Positions 23,926 through 32,651 of a stretch of 32,753 nt of DNA are shown in pieces. The DNA is from Candidatus Sulfotelmatobacter sp. GTDB taxonomy: Bacteria; Acidobacteriota; Terriglobia; Terriglobales; Acidobacteriaceae. Made by a program: the position numbers and the translations under genes. The stretch is taken from the NCBI GenBank assembly GCA_030040965.1, contig JASHOT010000079.1:1-32753 (forward strand). The letters are read 5' to 3'. Positions within the stretch are counted from its first letter, which is position 1. Each line of letters starts with the position of its first letter. The notes below the pieces were generated by a model, which ran no database searches, was not told the DNA's origin, and saw only the letters and a list, made by a program, of their open reading frames with translations.

Positions 23926-25677
23926 TCAAAACGCGCTTCCTCCGCCGCCGCCAAATCCGCCGCCGGAAAATCCGCCGCCACCCCCGCCGAATCCACCGCC
24001 GCTCCACCCCGATCCGCTCGCGCTCGCTCGCGGCGCGGAGACGAAGACCTGATGCATGTCGCCAGCCATGCTGGTCATCGAGTTGGAAAAGAAAATGGGA
24101 TTGAACATCATGCCGGGATAATAACCGCCCGGCGCCACGTACCAACTGGGCGGATCTTTCACAATTCCGGAAAATGCCTGGGCCCAGTGATGCTCAACCC
24201 CGAGCGCCATCGCGTACGCAAGGTATTTTTCAAAGGTGTCGGGAGGCATGGTCTTGAGACGGTCGGCATCTACGCGATTCATGAATTCCTGGAATCCGAG
24301 CACAGCGATGCGAACGCGTCCGCCTTTTACGGTTTTCGCCGTCATCACACGCGCAAACAGCCACCAGATGACCGCCGACGCAAGTACACATACTACCATC
24401 AATGGAATGGAATTGAAGAAATTAGCCCAGTTCATGTATTGAGCGAAGGCAAAAACAATCAGGATCACGATGGCCGCGGCGATGCTGTAACCGTTAGCGG
24501 ATTCAGGATCGAGCAGATAGAGACCCTTATTTCTTAGCGACGACATAATGTCTTCGCGAATGATCGGAACAGCGGTATAGAAGCGATTCTTCAGGCGGGA
24601 GAGCCGCGTTTCGCGTCCGCCGTCAAAAATATTCTCGAGCATCACGCGCTCATGCGCCGCGAGGCTCTTGTCGGTCCACTCCGATTCCGGCTTGAGCGAG
24701 TGAAAAATGTAATCCTTGTGGGTGAAGACCAGCGCTTTCTCGGCGACTTCTTCGATCTTGATGTATCCACGTACGGCAAGATCGATAATTGTCGATGTGA
24801 TGTCACGGGGATGGATCGAGTCTTCAAGCAGCGTTCCTGCCTCGGCTGGAGATATTCCCGGAGGCGGTTCGTACATGGGCGCGACCGACATGCCGGGGTC
24901 GGGATCACGGCCCTTGACCCCCCACAGGCTGAACATCACTGCCGCCGTAACCAGCGGCAGAATCAGAATGGGATTTCCGCCGAGCACCCAGAAGAAGCGG
25001 CGTAGCGCGCTCGGTTCGGTGAGAATATCTTTCGGAATATAAATGTCGATGGTCAGGCCGCCGCGCATGGGCAACGGACTGCTGGTCTCGAATTGCGCTT
25101 CGGAGCCGTTAACCGTGGCGGTTGCGTTGCGCTCGCTCGATCCATAAACGCCGGTGAAGGCCTGGGCGCGCAGCGATCCGGCGGCGTAATCAGGGAAGCG
25201 GACGGTCGCAGCCGCATGGTCGACCGGCACCGGCCAGTCGTTGCCGATCACATTCCAATAGAACTCGTCGTAATCTTTGAAGAAGCGCGTTCCGTTGCGG
25301 ACTTCGTAGGTGATCTCGACTACGCGCGTCGTATCAATCGCACTGGGAATGTAAATCTTCAGATCGCGAAAACCGTTCGAAGTGGAAGACTCATAGCGCA
25401 GATTTTGTCCGTTGCCGTCGGTCAGGCTGATGACCTTGACGTACAGTTCGTAATTCGTTCCGTTGGGAAGGGGGTATTCGACTGGGATAGTGCGGTGAAT
25501 ACCGTTAAACTGGCCGGTGAACGCGAGGGTGATACGCTCGGTGATTACCGCGCTTCCATCGCGTGAAACCGCAATCGAGTCCTGAAAATCGGAAACCCGC
25601 CACGATCGGGCCGCCGCAACGCCCGCGCAAGAACTGAGAAGCAGCGCGAGAAGGACGGTCTTCGTCAGGTTTTTCAA
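23926..25677 (-). CDS. DUF2207 membrane protein
   Basis: 583 residues from a TTG at 25677 with GAGGA upstream on the reverse strand. A signal peptide MKNLTKTVLLALLLSSCAGVAAA is followed by an extracytoplasmic N-domain with the DUF2207 marks SWRVSDFQDSIAVSRDGSAVITERITLAF and HRTIPVEYPLP. Membrane helices are at about 228-250 (NPILILPLVTAAVMFSLWG) and in the 398-443 pair (SIAAAIVILIVFAFAQYM, LMVVCVLASAVIWWLFARV). The cytoplasmic part holds ISPAEAGTLLEDSIHPRDITSTIIDLAVRGYIKIEE, a winged-helix-like region seen in the family. It ends in a Gly-rich GGGFGGGGGGFSGGGF tail, also a family habit. Function unknown; LemA lies just upstream, the usual partner. Confidence 0.92.
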   Translation of the reverse strand: MKNLTKTVLLALLLSSCAGVAAARSWRVSDFQDSIAVSRDGSAVITERITLAFTGQFNGIHRTIPVEYPLPNGTNYELYVKVISLTDGNGQNLRYESSTSNGFRDLKIYIPSAIDTTRVVEITYEVRNGTRFFKDYDEFYWNVIGNDWPVPVDHAAATVRFPDYAAGSLRAQAFTGVYGSSERNATATVNGSEAQFETSSPLPMRGGLTIDIYIPKDILTEPSALRRFFWVLGGNPILILPLVTAAVMFSLWGVKGRDPDPGMSVAPMYEPPPGISPAEAGTLLEDSIHPRDITSTIIDLAVRGYIKIEEVAEKALVFTHKDYIFHSLKPESEWTDKSLAAHERVMLENIFDGGRETRLSRLKNRFYTAVPIIREDIMSSLRNKGLYLLDPESANGYSIAAAIVILIVFAFAQYMNWANFFNSIPLMVVCVLASAVIWWLFARVMTAKTVKGGRVRIAVLGFQEFMNRVDADRLKTMPPDTFEKYLAYAMALGVEHHWAQAFSGIVKDPPSWYVAPGGYYPGMMFNPIFFSNSMTSMAGDMHQVFVSAPRASASGSGWSGGGFGGGGGGFSGGGFGGGGGSAF

Positions 25678-25712
25678 TTACCCAGTTCCTCAATCACCCA
25701 ATCACGCAAATG

Positions 25713-26264
25713 TCAGAACTTCACCTGCACGGGTTCGCGGTCGGTAGGCTCGGCGATCTCGAAGAATTGCCGCGGCGTAAAGTTGAACATGCCGGCCAGA
25801 ATGTTCGTGGGAAACGATTGAATCTTCGTGTTCAGGTCCCGCACCACCGCGTTGTAATAGCGCCGCGAGTTCTGAATGGAATCTTCTGTCTGGCTTAGCG
25901 ATCCCTGCAGTTGCGTGAACTCATCGGAGGCCTTGAGTTCGGGATAATTCTCCGCAACCGCGAACAGGCTCTTCAGCGCCCCGGTGAGCTGATTTTCTGC
26001 CGCTGCCTTATCGGCTGGTGAGGTCGCCTGCATCGCCTGCGAGCGAAATTTGGCGATGTTCTCGAACGTGCCCTTCTCGTGCGCGGCGTATCCTTTGACG
26101 GTCTCAACCAGGTTGGGGATGAGATCGTGCCGCCGCTTCAGTTGTACATCGATGTCGGACCACGCTGAATCGCAGCGCACACGCAGCTGTACCAGCCCGT
26201 TGTACATGGAAACCAGCATGACCACGATGACAACAAGGATTGCCAGGACGATGAAACCTGCCAT
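25713..26264 (-). CDS. lemA: LemA family protein
   Basis: 183 residues from the ATG at 26264, preceded by AGGAG on the reverse strand. One N-terminal membrane helix (GFIVLAILVVIVVMLVSMY) is followed by a helical bundle with the family pattern YNGLVQLRVRCDSAWSDIDVQLKRRHDLIPNLVETVKGYAAHEKGTFENI, read in parts, and later LTGALKSLFAVAENYPELKAS and SRRYYNAVVRDLNTKIQSFP. Its stop is 35 bases before the DUF2207 start, so the two form an operon. LemA-DUF2207 pairs are common; the molecular role is not established. Confidence 0.95.
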   Translation of the reverse strand: MAGFIVLAILVVIVVMLVSMYNGLVQLRVRCDSAWSDIDVQLKRRHDLIPNLVETVKGYAAHEKGTFENIAKFRSQAMQATSPADKAAAENQLTGALKSLFAVAENYPELKASDEFTQLQGSLSQTEDSIQNSRRYYNAVVRDLNTKIQSFPTNILAGMFNFTPRQFFEIAEPTDREPVQVKF

Positions 26265-26356
26265 GAGATCTCCTGTGTCTGGAAAACTCAATCGCGAGTT
26301 AGATGGGACGTTAACACAGCGGGAGAACCCCCGCAATGATCGCCGCGATGACCGGC

Positions 26357-27391
26357 TTATTGCTGCGGCGCGAAGTAACCCTTGCGGGCTCTTACCTGCA
26401 GGTCTTTCTTGGAGGAGGAGATTTCGATGGTGCGGTAGCGGCCGTCAGCGTCAAAATCGGCGGGCTTGTACGAGACGATGTACTGGCTGCGCAGCTCGTC
26501 TTCGATGGCCGCGAATGAGTGCGTGATGTCTTTCATCTTGAACGGGAAAAAGGCGCGTCCGCCGGTCGCTTCGGCTAGCTGCTCGAGCACCTTGTCACCG
26601 CGCATGACCAGCCCGCTGTCATCCGTCGAGATCGCGTAAATGATCACTTCGGCACGCTGCGCCATTTCGATCGCCTGCGCCCGGGAAATTTCGCTCTGAT
26701 TATCTTCGCCATCACTGATGATGATGATCGCCTTGCGAACCGGATGCTCCGGGTGGTCGTTCAGAAGCTTTTCCTTGCAGGCATGGTAAATCGCGTCATA
26801 GAGGGCAGTTCCGCCGCCACTGTGGAGCCGGTGCACGGCCCAGTACAGACGCGCATAACTATCAGTAAAGTCCTGCGCCAACTGGGTGTGATTGTTGAAG
26901 CCGATCACGAAAGCTTCGTCAAAACCCGTCCGCAAAGAGTGCTGCAGGAAACTCGTGGCCGCTTCCTGCTCAAACTCAAACCGGCTGTCGACCGAACCGC
27001 TCACATCCACCAATAATCCGAGGTGGAGCGGAAGATCGGTTTCACGCCGGAAGTTCAAAATTGCCTGCGGCGGCTTGTGGTCGTCAAGAATGCTGAAATC
27101 GGTCTGGTTCAGATCGCGCACGAACCGGCCGTGCTTGTCGGTCGCGATAAAGAGAAGGTTGACCTCGTTGACGCGGGAGTGAATCGTAATCAGCGCATTC
27201 TGATCGTCAGTGTCGGTGGCCGTACTTCCGGTTGTAGAGCTCACCGTGGGCGCATTTGAACTGGCCAGGCTGGAGGTCGAAAGATTTGGAGCCGCCGATC
27301 CGAACTCAGATTGCGCCCGGGCCGAGGCAACCAATGCAAAGGTTGCCAGCAAGAGCGATAGAGCCCAAGAATTTGGCCTCGTGTACTTCAT
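26357..27391 (-). CDS. Secreted VWA-domain protein of the VWFA-related acidobacterial type
   Basis: 344 residues from the ATG at 27391. A signal peptide MKYTRPNSWALSLLLATFALVASARAQ is followed by a Ser/Thr-rich linker, then VNEVNLLFIATDKHGRFVRDLNQTDFSILDD, an entry strand typical of this group. The von Willebrand A fold carries an intact metal site: DVSGSVDS (DxSxS), GGGTALYDAIYHA (Thr) and IIISDGEDNQSE (Asp). The end RTIEISSSKKDLQVRARKGYFAP is the usual closing strand of the VWFA-related acidobacterial family. Role: probably protein-protein interaction at the cell surface or periplasm. It is the first gene of a reverse-strand run with LemA 92 bases downstream, and divergent from the SYLF gene. 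Confidence 0.93.
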   Translation of the reverse strand: MKYTRPNSWALSLLLATFALVASARAQSEFGSAAPNLSTSSLASSNAPTVSSTTGSTATDTDDQNALITIHSRVNEVNLLFIATDKHGRFVRDLNQTDFSILDDHKPPQAILNFRRETDLPLHLGLLVDVSGSVDSRFEFEQEAATSFLQHSLRTGFDEAFVIGFNNHTQLAQDFTDSYARLYWAVHRLHSGGGTALYDAIYHACKEKLLNDHPEHPVRKAIIIISDGEDNQSEISRAQAIEMAQRAEVIIYAISTDDSGLVMRGDKVLEQLAEATGGRAFFPFKMKDITHSFAAIEDELRSQYIVSYKPADFDADGRYRTIEISSSKKDLQVRARKGYFAPQQ

Positions 27392-27722
27392 GCCAGGAAA
27401 ATCCAAATTTTTCACTCCCACATCAATAAAAACACACTTCCAAGCTTCTGGTTGCACGCAGAATGCCGAAATCTTGCCGTTCCCGGATGCCCGCGTCTGA
27501 TTGAATTTAGGAGCCCGCCGCCAATGTGCCAAGTTACAAAAGGAGCACACGTTTGGTCATGGCCTTAACATTAGTGCAACACGCGCCATTTCTTGCATTT
27601 GCGCGTCCAGCAAGGCATTTCGGCCGATCCCGCGCCCCTGACCATTGTCCAACTCGATTCAGGGCTCAAAGATAGTATCCCAACTTAAGGCGCTTTTCAT
27701 AGAATCGTCGTGGAGGGCATTG
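27392..27722. other. Divergent intergenic region, 331 bases
   Basis: Lies between the VWA gene (reverse) and the SYLF gene (forward), so it must hold two promoters. I could not place either one firmly. A GGAGGG Shine-Dalgarno at 27712-27717 serves the SYLF ATG. No repeat, RNA gene or clear operator was recognised. Confidence 0.4.
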
Positions 27723-28433
27723 ATGAAGAAATTTATCGCATTTTTTCTTGTGTTCTTGACCGCCATAGCTGCTTTTGGTGCTGACGACGAAAAAGAACAG
27801 GAGCGGGTCAAGAACTCCGGAATCGTGCTCAAGGAGATTCTGAACATCCCGGATGACATTCCCCAGGATCTGCTCGACAAGGCCGAGTGCGTGATCATTA
27901 TGCCGAATGTGGTGAAGGCGGCGCTGGGAGTGGGTGGAAGCTTTGGCCGCGGCATCATGATCTGCCGCAGTGGCGAACACTACAAAGGCAAATGGGGCGC
28001 GCCCGCACTCTACGCGCTTGAAGGCGCGAGCATCGGATTTCAGCTGGGCGGCCAGGCCACGGATTTTGTTCTGCTGGTGATGAATCCCAAAGGCGCCGAG
28101 TCGCTGCTCTACAGCAAGGTGAAGTTGGGCGTCGATGCCTCGGCGGCAGCTGGTCCCAAGGGGCGCACCGCAGAAGGTGCGACCGATATTGTCATGCAGG
28201 CCGAGATTCTTTCCTACTCGCGGAACAAGGGCCTGTTCGCGGGGATTTCTCTGGAGGGTTCGACCTTGCGCTCCGACGGCAGCGCTAACGAAAAACTCTA
28301 TGGCCGAAAGCTGAGCGCGAAGGAAATTATTCGTGAAGGGAAGGTCGCCATTCCGCCGTGTGCGCATGAGCTGGTATCGCTGCTCGACACGAAATCTCCG
28401 GTGAACAAATCCGATCCGAAATCCCTGGAATAG
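27723..28433 (+). CDS. SYLF-domain (Ysc84-like) exported lipid-binding protein
   Basis: 236 residues from ATG 27723 with a GGAGGG ribosome site. A signal peptide MKKFIAFFLVFLTAIAAFGA precedes the SYLF domain: VLKEILNIPDDIPQDLLDKAECVIIMPNVVKAALGVGGSFGRG read in parts, RSGEHYKGKWGAPALYALEGASIGFQLGGQATDFVLLVMN, then SAAAGPKGRTAEGATD and SYSRNKGLFAGISLEGSTLRSD. This matches the Ysc84/SH3YL1 group, which binds phosphoinositides in eukaryotes; the bacterial role is not known. The tail contains LDTKSPVNKSDPKSLE. It stands alone on the forward strand between divergent genes. Confidence 0.93.
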   Translation: MKKFIAFFLVFLTAIAAFGADDEKEQERVKNSGIVLKEILNIPDDIPQDLLDKAECVIIMPNVVKAALGVGGSFGRGIMICRSGEHYKGKWGAPALYALEGASIGFQLGGQATDFVLLVMNPKGAESLLYSKVKLGVDASAAAGPKGRTAEGATDIVMQAEILSYSRNKGLFAGISLEGSTLRSDGSANEKLYGRKLSAKEIIREGKVAIPPCAHELVSLLDTKSPVNKSDPKSLE

Positions 28434-28478
28434 GCCGACTCTTCAGAGAATGCTTTGATCTGTGTCTAGGGATTCTCC

Positions 28479-29078
28479 GTGAAAAACTCTGGCCAGCCAG
28501 TTCGTTGCGGATGGGCGAGCAACGAACTTTCCATTCTCTATCACGATGAAGAGTGGGGCAGGCCGGCCCACGACGATCACACGCTCTTCGAATTTCTCAT
28601 TCTCGAGGGAGCGCAGGCGGGACTGAGCTGGAACACGATTCTTAACAAGCGTGAAAACTATAGCCGTGCTTTCGACGGATTCGATCCCTTCCTTGTAGCG
28701 CAATACGACCGACGCAAGATAATGCAGCTGCTGCGCGATCCAGGCATCGTGCGAAACCGGCTGAAGATCGGCGCGGCGGTGGAGAATGCGAAGGCGTTCC
28801 TGCGCGTGCAAAAAGAGTTCGGCAGCTTCGATCGCTACGTCTGGCAGTTCGTAGGCGGCAAGCCGCGGGTCAATCAGCGGAGATCGCTGAAGCAAATCCC
28901 GGCCCGAACTGCCGAATCCGATGCCATGAGCAAAGACCTGAAGAAACGCGGATTCAAATTTGTTGGCACGACGATCTGCTACGCCTTCATGCAGGCCGTG
29001 GGGATGGTAAACGACCACGTCGTCGATTGCTTCTGTTACAGCGCTCTCACGGGTGAGAGCCGACCTCAGGGTCGCTGA
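28479..29078 (+). CDS. tag: DNA-3-methyladenine glycosylase I
   Basis: Removes 3-methyladenine from alkylated DNA, first step of base excision repair. 199 residues from GTG 28479, near the usual 187-200. Landmarks: RCGWASNELSILYHDEEWG (Cys and His of the zinc site), FEFLILEGAQAGLSWNTILNKR (the catalytic Glu region and the LSW motif), YDRRKIMQLLRDPGIVRNRLKI (helix-hairpin-helix area), FKFVGTTICYAFMQAVGMVNDHVVDCFCY (His and Cys completing the zinc site). The C-terminal 13 bases overlap the tail of the DUF4149 gene on the other strand. No repair genes adjoin it. Confidence 0.95.
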   Translation: MKNSGQPVRCGWASNELSILYHDEEWGRPAHDDHTLFEFLILEGAQAGLSWNTILNKRENYSRAFDGFDPFLVAQYDRRKIMQLLRDPGIVRNRLKIGAAVENAKAFLRVQKEFGSFDRYVWQFVGGKPRVNQRRSLKQIPARTAESDAMSKDLKKRGFKFVGTTICYAFMQAVGMVNDHVVDCFCYSALTGESRPQGR

Positions 29079-29548
29079 ATTGCGCTGGCCGTCAAATAAA
29101 TCGCAATCAATCCCAGCAGCAGCACTCCGCCTTCGACGCGCGTCGACCACACATGCAACGCATCGAATTGCATGCGCAGAGGATTGTCGATCGGAACAGT
29201 GCCAAAGTCTGCGACCTGCGCACGCAGCGCGTCCATGCGCGGAATGATCCAGAACTGCGAGAAAAGCGTGAGCGCCAGCATCAGGCAGATCAGAACATGG
29301 CGCACAGCGAAAACGTGCGCCGTTCCCTCCCTGAGGCGGCTGTAGGCGAGCGAACAGAGCAGGAAAATAATTCCGGAAAAAATGGCGATCCAGTGCAGCT
29401 TGTTGAGCGAGCGTCCGACCACATTTCCTGCGAGATGCGTGCTGGGCAGAACCTGAAACGCGGTCGGCGCCATCACGAACGCGAAGAAGATCAGCCCGCC
29501 AATCCAGACGACGAGCGAAAGCAGCATGAGATAGCGAAGGAAGGACAT
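29066..29548 (-). CDS. DUF4149 membrane protein
   Basis: 160 residues. Four membrane helices: LRYLMLLSLVVWIGGLIFFAFVMAP, LHWIAIFSGIIFLLCSLAY, VRHVLICLMLALTLFSQFWIIP and VEGGVLLLGLIAIYLTA. The first helix has W-I-G-G and VMAPTAF, and PRMDALR follows the third, the pattern of DUF4149 (TMEM205-like) proteins. Function unknown. The ATG at 29548 is used. Tail-to-tail overlap of 13 bases with tag. Confidence 0.88.
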   Translation of the reverse strand: MSFLRYLMLLSLVVWIGGLIFFAFVMAPTAFQVLPSTHLAGNVVGRSLNKLHWIAIFSGIIFLLCSLAYSRLREGTAHVFAVRHVLICLMLALTLFSQFWIIPRMDALRAQVADFGTVPIDNPLRMQFDALHVWSTRVEGGVLLLGLIAIYLTASAIQRP

Positions 29549-29581
29549 GACGGGAGAGATTATAGCCGTGCGGCGCGCATC

Positions 29582-30226
29582 TTATCGGCCCGGCTTTCGA
29601 AAGAGCCTTCTCGATAGAAGATAGGGAACCCTCGCCCAATACCATCCCCAAATCCCAAGCCACTCCGGAGCCATCCCGGCGAGACTCCCCCAGCGAGGGC
29701 GGGGATTATTCCGGGAGTGGGCATAGTAGGCTAGGCCATCGCCGGTCCATGCCACGGAGAATTTCGGCTCGTAAGCCAGAGTTGAAAGGCGGGGCAGGTG
29801 GAGTCCGATCCCCCGGGCTTGTGGTTCGAAGAGGAAGCATTTGCCATCTTGAAAGAACTCGACCCACGCATGCCCGATTCCATACCGTCCATGCCTGCCG
29901 AACACAATTCTTGCGTCGAACCCCAGGTCCATCAGTTGACGCCAGGCCCAGAAAGAGAAGTCTTCGCAATCCCCTGCTTTTCGTTTCTCGAATTCGTCGG
30001 GTGGTTGCCAGTAATCTCGCTTGCCGAAGAGCTTCTCATCAGTCATGCCGCGACATCCGAGCAGGAACTGTCTCATTTCCTCCAGGGAACTGCAGTGCGT
30101 GGTCAGCGGTTGGCTGACATAGCGGCCCATAGGAAATGACGGGTGGAGCCCTTTGCGTCCGTGAAAAGGCTGCGACACTTGCTTTCCGATGGCGTCGTAT
30201 GCTTCCGGGATGATTTCGGCAATCAC
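29582..30226 (-). CDS. Transglutaminase-like cysteine-protease fold protein
   Basis: 214 residues from a GTG at 30226. The core has KAGDCEDFSFWAWRQLMDLGFDARIVFGRHG and GHAWVEFFQDGKCFLFEPQA: Cys in GDCEDF, His in GHAWVE, and a third acidic residue at the end of the following strand, the transglutaminase-like triad order. No signal peptide is seen; a membrane-like aromatic stretch GIWGWYWARVPYLL lies near the C-terminus. Substrate unknown. MoxR ATPase genes often have a transglutaminase-like neighbour, as here 80 bases upstream, but the DUF58 gene normally between them is absent. The start is uncertain. Confidence 0.78.
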   Translation of the reverse strand: MIAEIIPEAYDAIGKQVSQPFHGRKGLHPSFPMGRYVSQPLTTHCSSLEEMRQFLLGCRGMTDEKLFGKRDYWQPPDEFEKRKAGDCEDFSFWAWRQLMDLGFDARIVFGRHGRYGIGHAWVEFFQDGKCFLFEPQARGIGLHLPRLSTLAYEPKFSVAWTGDGLAYYAHSRNNPRPRWGSLAGMAPEWLGIWGWYWARVPYLLSRRLFRKPGR

Positions 30227-30306
30227 CGCAAGGGGATTCTCTCACGGAAATAAACAGCTCGCGGAGGGGGAAGACTCGATGCTGCCCTCTCAACGGTGAG
30301 CGAATT

Positions 30307-31311
30307 TCACACCGGCACGGCGACGTTTTCGACAATCTCTTTCAGCACCTGGTCCGACTGTTCGGACTTCTTGAGTGTCGAAGCGTACAAACCGTTCACT
30401 AGCACCCGGTGGGCGAAGACGGAAACGACCAGCGGCTTGAAATCTTCGGGCGTGCAGAAGTTGCGGCCGCGGAGAAACGCCATCGCCTGGGCGGCACGGT
30501 AAAGCGCCTGCGATCCGCGCGGCGAAACTCCCAGCGAGAGAAACTCCGAACTCCGCGTGCGGCGCACGATTTCTAGCGCATAGCTCACCAGGGATTCATC
30601 CACGCGAACCTGCTTCACGGCGTCCTGCATTTCGATCACTTCCGCGCCGGTAAGCACGGGACGAAGATCTTCCAATTTCGAGGCACCCGCTTCGGAGCGC
30701 AGAATTTCGCGCTCAGCCTGGGCATCGGGATATCCCATGCGCACGCGCAACAGGAAACGGTCGAGCTGTGACTCGGGCAGGGGATAGGTTCCGTGATGTT
30801 CCACCGGATTCTGAGTCGCGATGACGAGGAACGGCTGCGGCAATTCGTAGGAGTGCGCGTCGACGGTAACCTGCCCCTCGTTCATCGCTTCAAGAAGCGC
30901 CGACTGCGTTTTGGGAGTTGTGCGGTTGATCTCGTCGGCGAGAAGAACATTGGTGAAAACCGGTCCGCGCTTGAATTCGAATTGCTGCTCGAGCGCGGAA
31001 TAGACGGAAATGCCGAGCACGTCAGAGGGCAGCATGTCGCTGGTGAACTGCACGCGCTGGAAGGTGCAGTCGATGGCACGGGCCAGCGCTTGTCCCAGCG
31101 TGGTTTTACCAACTCCAGGGACACCCTCAATCAGAAGATGCCCGCGGGCGAAAATGCTGACCAGCGCCAGGCGAACAATGTCATCTTTGCCGCGAATCAC
31201 GCGGCAGAGCGCCTGTTCCAGCTTTCCGGCTGTCTGGGACAATGCCTTCAGCGATGAAGCGTTCTGGGACGCGGCCTGTGGAGAGGCAGTGCTGGCAGTT
31301 TCGGGCGACAT
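30307..31311 (-). CDS. MoxR-family AAA+ ATPase
   Basis: 334 residues from the ATG at 31311. Walker A GVPGVGKTTLGQALA (near residue 62), an FTSDMLPSDVLG loop, Walker B VLLADEINRTTPKTQSALLEAM, sensor 1 VIATQNPVEHHGTYPLPESQLDRFLLRV (with the arginine finger area) and the RVRMGYPDAQAEREIL continuation are all intact. SPRGSQALYRAAQAMAFLRGR is the sensor-2 helix. MoxR proteins act as chaperones, usually with a VWA protein and DUF58. Here only a transglutaminase-like protein lies downstream on the same strand, and a VWA gene lies about 4 kb away. The N-terminal 25 residues are low-complexity. Confidence 0.95.
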   Translation of the reverse strand: MSPETASTASPQAASQNASSLKALSQTAGKLEQALCRVIRGKDDIVRLALVSIFARGHLLIEGVPGVGKTTLGQALARAIDCTFQRVQFTSDMLPSDVLGISVYSALEQQFEFKRGPVFTNVLLADEINRTTPKTQSALLEAMNEGQVTVDAHSYELPQPFLVIATQNPVEHHGTYPLPESQLDRFLLRVRMGYPDAQAEREILRSEAGASKLEDLRPVLTGAEVIEMQDAVKQVRVDESLVSYALEIVRRTRSSEFLSLGVSPRGSQALYRAAQAMAFLRGRNFCTPEDFKPLVVSVFAHRVLVNGLYASTLKKSEQSDQVLKEIVENVAVPV

Positions 31312-31376
31312 TATTTCGATTTTACTATCGGGCCGTAAGGGCGACCGAGTTACCTACGTCATGGGACTAGCCATGG

Positions 31377-31410
31377 GCTATGAGCCGTGAGCTATGAGTT
31401 CTGAGCAGTT
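31377..31410. repeat. Short direct repeats of GCTATGAG type
   Basis: GCTATGAG at 31377-31384 and 31391-31398 lies within GAGCCGTGAGC-type half-copies, upstream of the MoxR gene. Seen on the reverse strand it is AGCTCATAGCTCACGGCTC, a pattern common in non-coding DNA of acidobacterial genomes as I recall. The rest of the 208-base gap from 31312 holds no clear signal. Confidence 0.35.
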
Positions 31411-31519
31411 AGCCGCAGCCCTCATTTGGAACGCCTGGAATTGGATACCTTGCACGCGTCTCGATATACCATAAAAGTCAGGATCGTTCCCTGCTTCTTG
31501 CTCACAGCTCATCGTCCCG

Positions 31520-32383
31520 CTATTGCATAAATTCCGCCGGCCGTCCCGTCAGCCGCTCGATGCGCTTGGCGATGGGCGGATGCGTCGAGAACAAATTGGA
31601 AAAGCTGATCCCCAGGAAGGGCTGGATGATGAACAGGTGCGCCGTCGAGGGACTGGCCTGAAGCGGCATGCGCCGCGAATAAGCGTCGAGCTTCTGCAGG
31701 GCGCTGGCGAGCGCATAAGGATTGCCGGTGAAATGCGCGCCCGTGGCATCGGCCTGATACTCACGCGAGCGTGAGACCGCGAGTTGAATCAGAGATGCCG
31801 CAATCGGCGCGACGATCAGCATGAAGAGGGCAGCCAACCCACCGCCGCCGCGATCCTCGCGATCCCGGCCTCCGAAACCGCCAAAGATCATCGCCCAACG
31901 TCCCATACTGGCAAGCATGGTAATTGCACCGGCAAGCGTTGCCGCTACAGAACTGATCAGGATGTCCCGATTATTGACATGGCCAAGTTCGTGCGCCAGC
32001 ACACCTTCGAGTTCTTCATCGTTCAGCAGCCCGAGAATTCCGTGTGTGACCGCGACCGACGCGTGTTGCGGATTGCGTCCTGTGGCGAAGGCATTTGGCG
32101 ATTCAGTTGGAATCACGTAGATCTTCGGCATCGGGATGCCGATCTTTTGTGTAAGACGCTCGACCGCGGCGTAGGCGCGTGGCAGTTCCTCGCGCGTAAC
32201 CGGCTGCGCGCGATACATGGCCAGAGCGATCTTGTCCGAATAAAAATAGGAGACGAAGTTCATGACGGCAGCAAACGCCAGCGCCAGGATCATCCCGTTG
32301 TGGCCGCCGAAGGCGCGGCCGATAAACATCAACAGCAGCGTCATTGCGGTCAGCAGAAACGCAGTCTTGAATGTGTTTCCCAT
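31520..32383 (-). CDS. htpX: HtpX-type membrane metalloprotease (M48)
   Basis: 287 residues from the ATG at 32383, with AGGAAAAAAAC upstream. Two N-terminal helices (TAFLLTAMTLLLMFIG, NGMILALAFAAVMNFV) anchor it. The zinc site is HELGH at 131-135 with Glu208 in SREYQAD as third ligand; the segment NAFATGRNPQHASVAVTHGILG is the usual substrate-cleft strand. Helices LISSVAATLAGAITMLAS and LFMLIVAPIAASLIQLAV follow. Size and motif order match HtpX, a quality-control protease of inner-membrane proteins. The tail THPPIAKRIERL is the family ending. It is not close to stress-sensor genes here. Confidence 0.96.
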   Translation of the reverse strand: MGNTFKTAFLLTAMTLLLMFIGRAFGGHNGMILALAFAAVMNFVSYFYSDKIALAMYRAQPVTREELPRAYAAVERLTQKIGIPMPKIYVIPTESPNAFATGRNPQHASVAVTHGILGLLNDEELEGVLAHELGHVNNRDILISSVAATLAGAITMLASMGRWAMIFGGFGGRDREDRGGGGLAALFMLIVAPIAASLIQLAVSRSREYQADATGAHFTGNPYALASALQKLDAYSRRMPLQASPSTAHLFIIQPFLGISFSNLFSTHPPIAKRIERLTGRPAEFMQ

Positions 32384-32562
32384 GTTTTTTTCCTAACTGA
32401 AAACGACATATTATTAGATGAAATATCGGTCGTGGAGATGCGCCGGCGGACGCATCTTCCCGTTGCATGTGCTGAAACTGCGATCTCGCCCGAATTCCCC
32501 AAGTCTATCAATCGCTTAGACGCGAGGCGGATGCGATTTCAGCATCGTTGCCGTTCATGTCA
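32384..32562. other. Gap between htpX and tRNA-Arg
   Basis: About 180 bases. An AT-rich block (CATATTATTAGATGAAATAT, 32407-32426) upstream of htpX probably holds its promoter on the reverse strand. Nothing else was recognised. Confidence 0.4.
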
Positions 32563-32639
32563 TGGTAGGCCCGGCAGGAATCGAACCTGCAACCCTCGGA
32601 TTAGAAATCCGATGCTCTATCCGTTTGAGCTACGGGCCC
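32563..32639 (-). tRNA. tRNA-Arg (anticodon UCU), CCA encoded
   Basis: Reverse-strand cloverleaf. Acceptor GGGCCCG pairs with CGGGCCT (one G-U), D-arm GCTC/GAGC, anticodon arm TCGGA-TTTCTAA-TCCGA with anticodon TCT, T-arm GCAGG-TTCGATT-CCTGC, discriminator A and encoded CCA. It reads AGA codons. All arms are intact. Confidence 0.96.
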
Positions 32640-32651
32640 TCAGGTGCAAAT

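Noticed and set aside
27500-27540. A sigma-54 promoter (TTGGCAC on the reverse strand)
   Set aside because: The GG-N10-GC spacing can be found but the -12 TTGC element is missing, so the match is weak.
28443-29663. A 406-codon reverse-strand open frame
   Set aside because: It runs antisense through tag and out of frame over the DUF4149 gene; both of these have clear family motifs, and the long frame has none.
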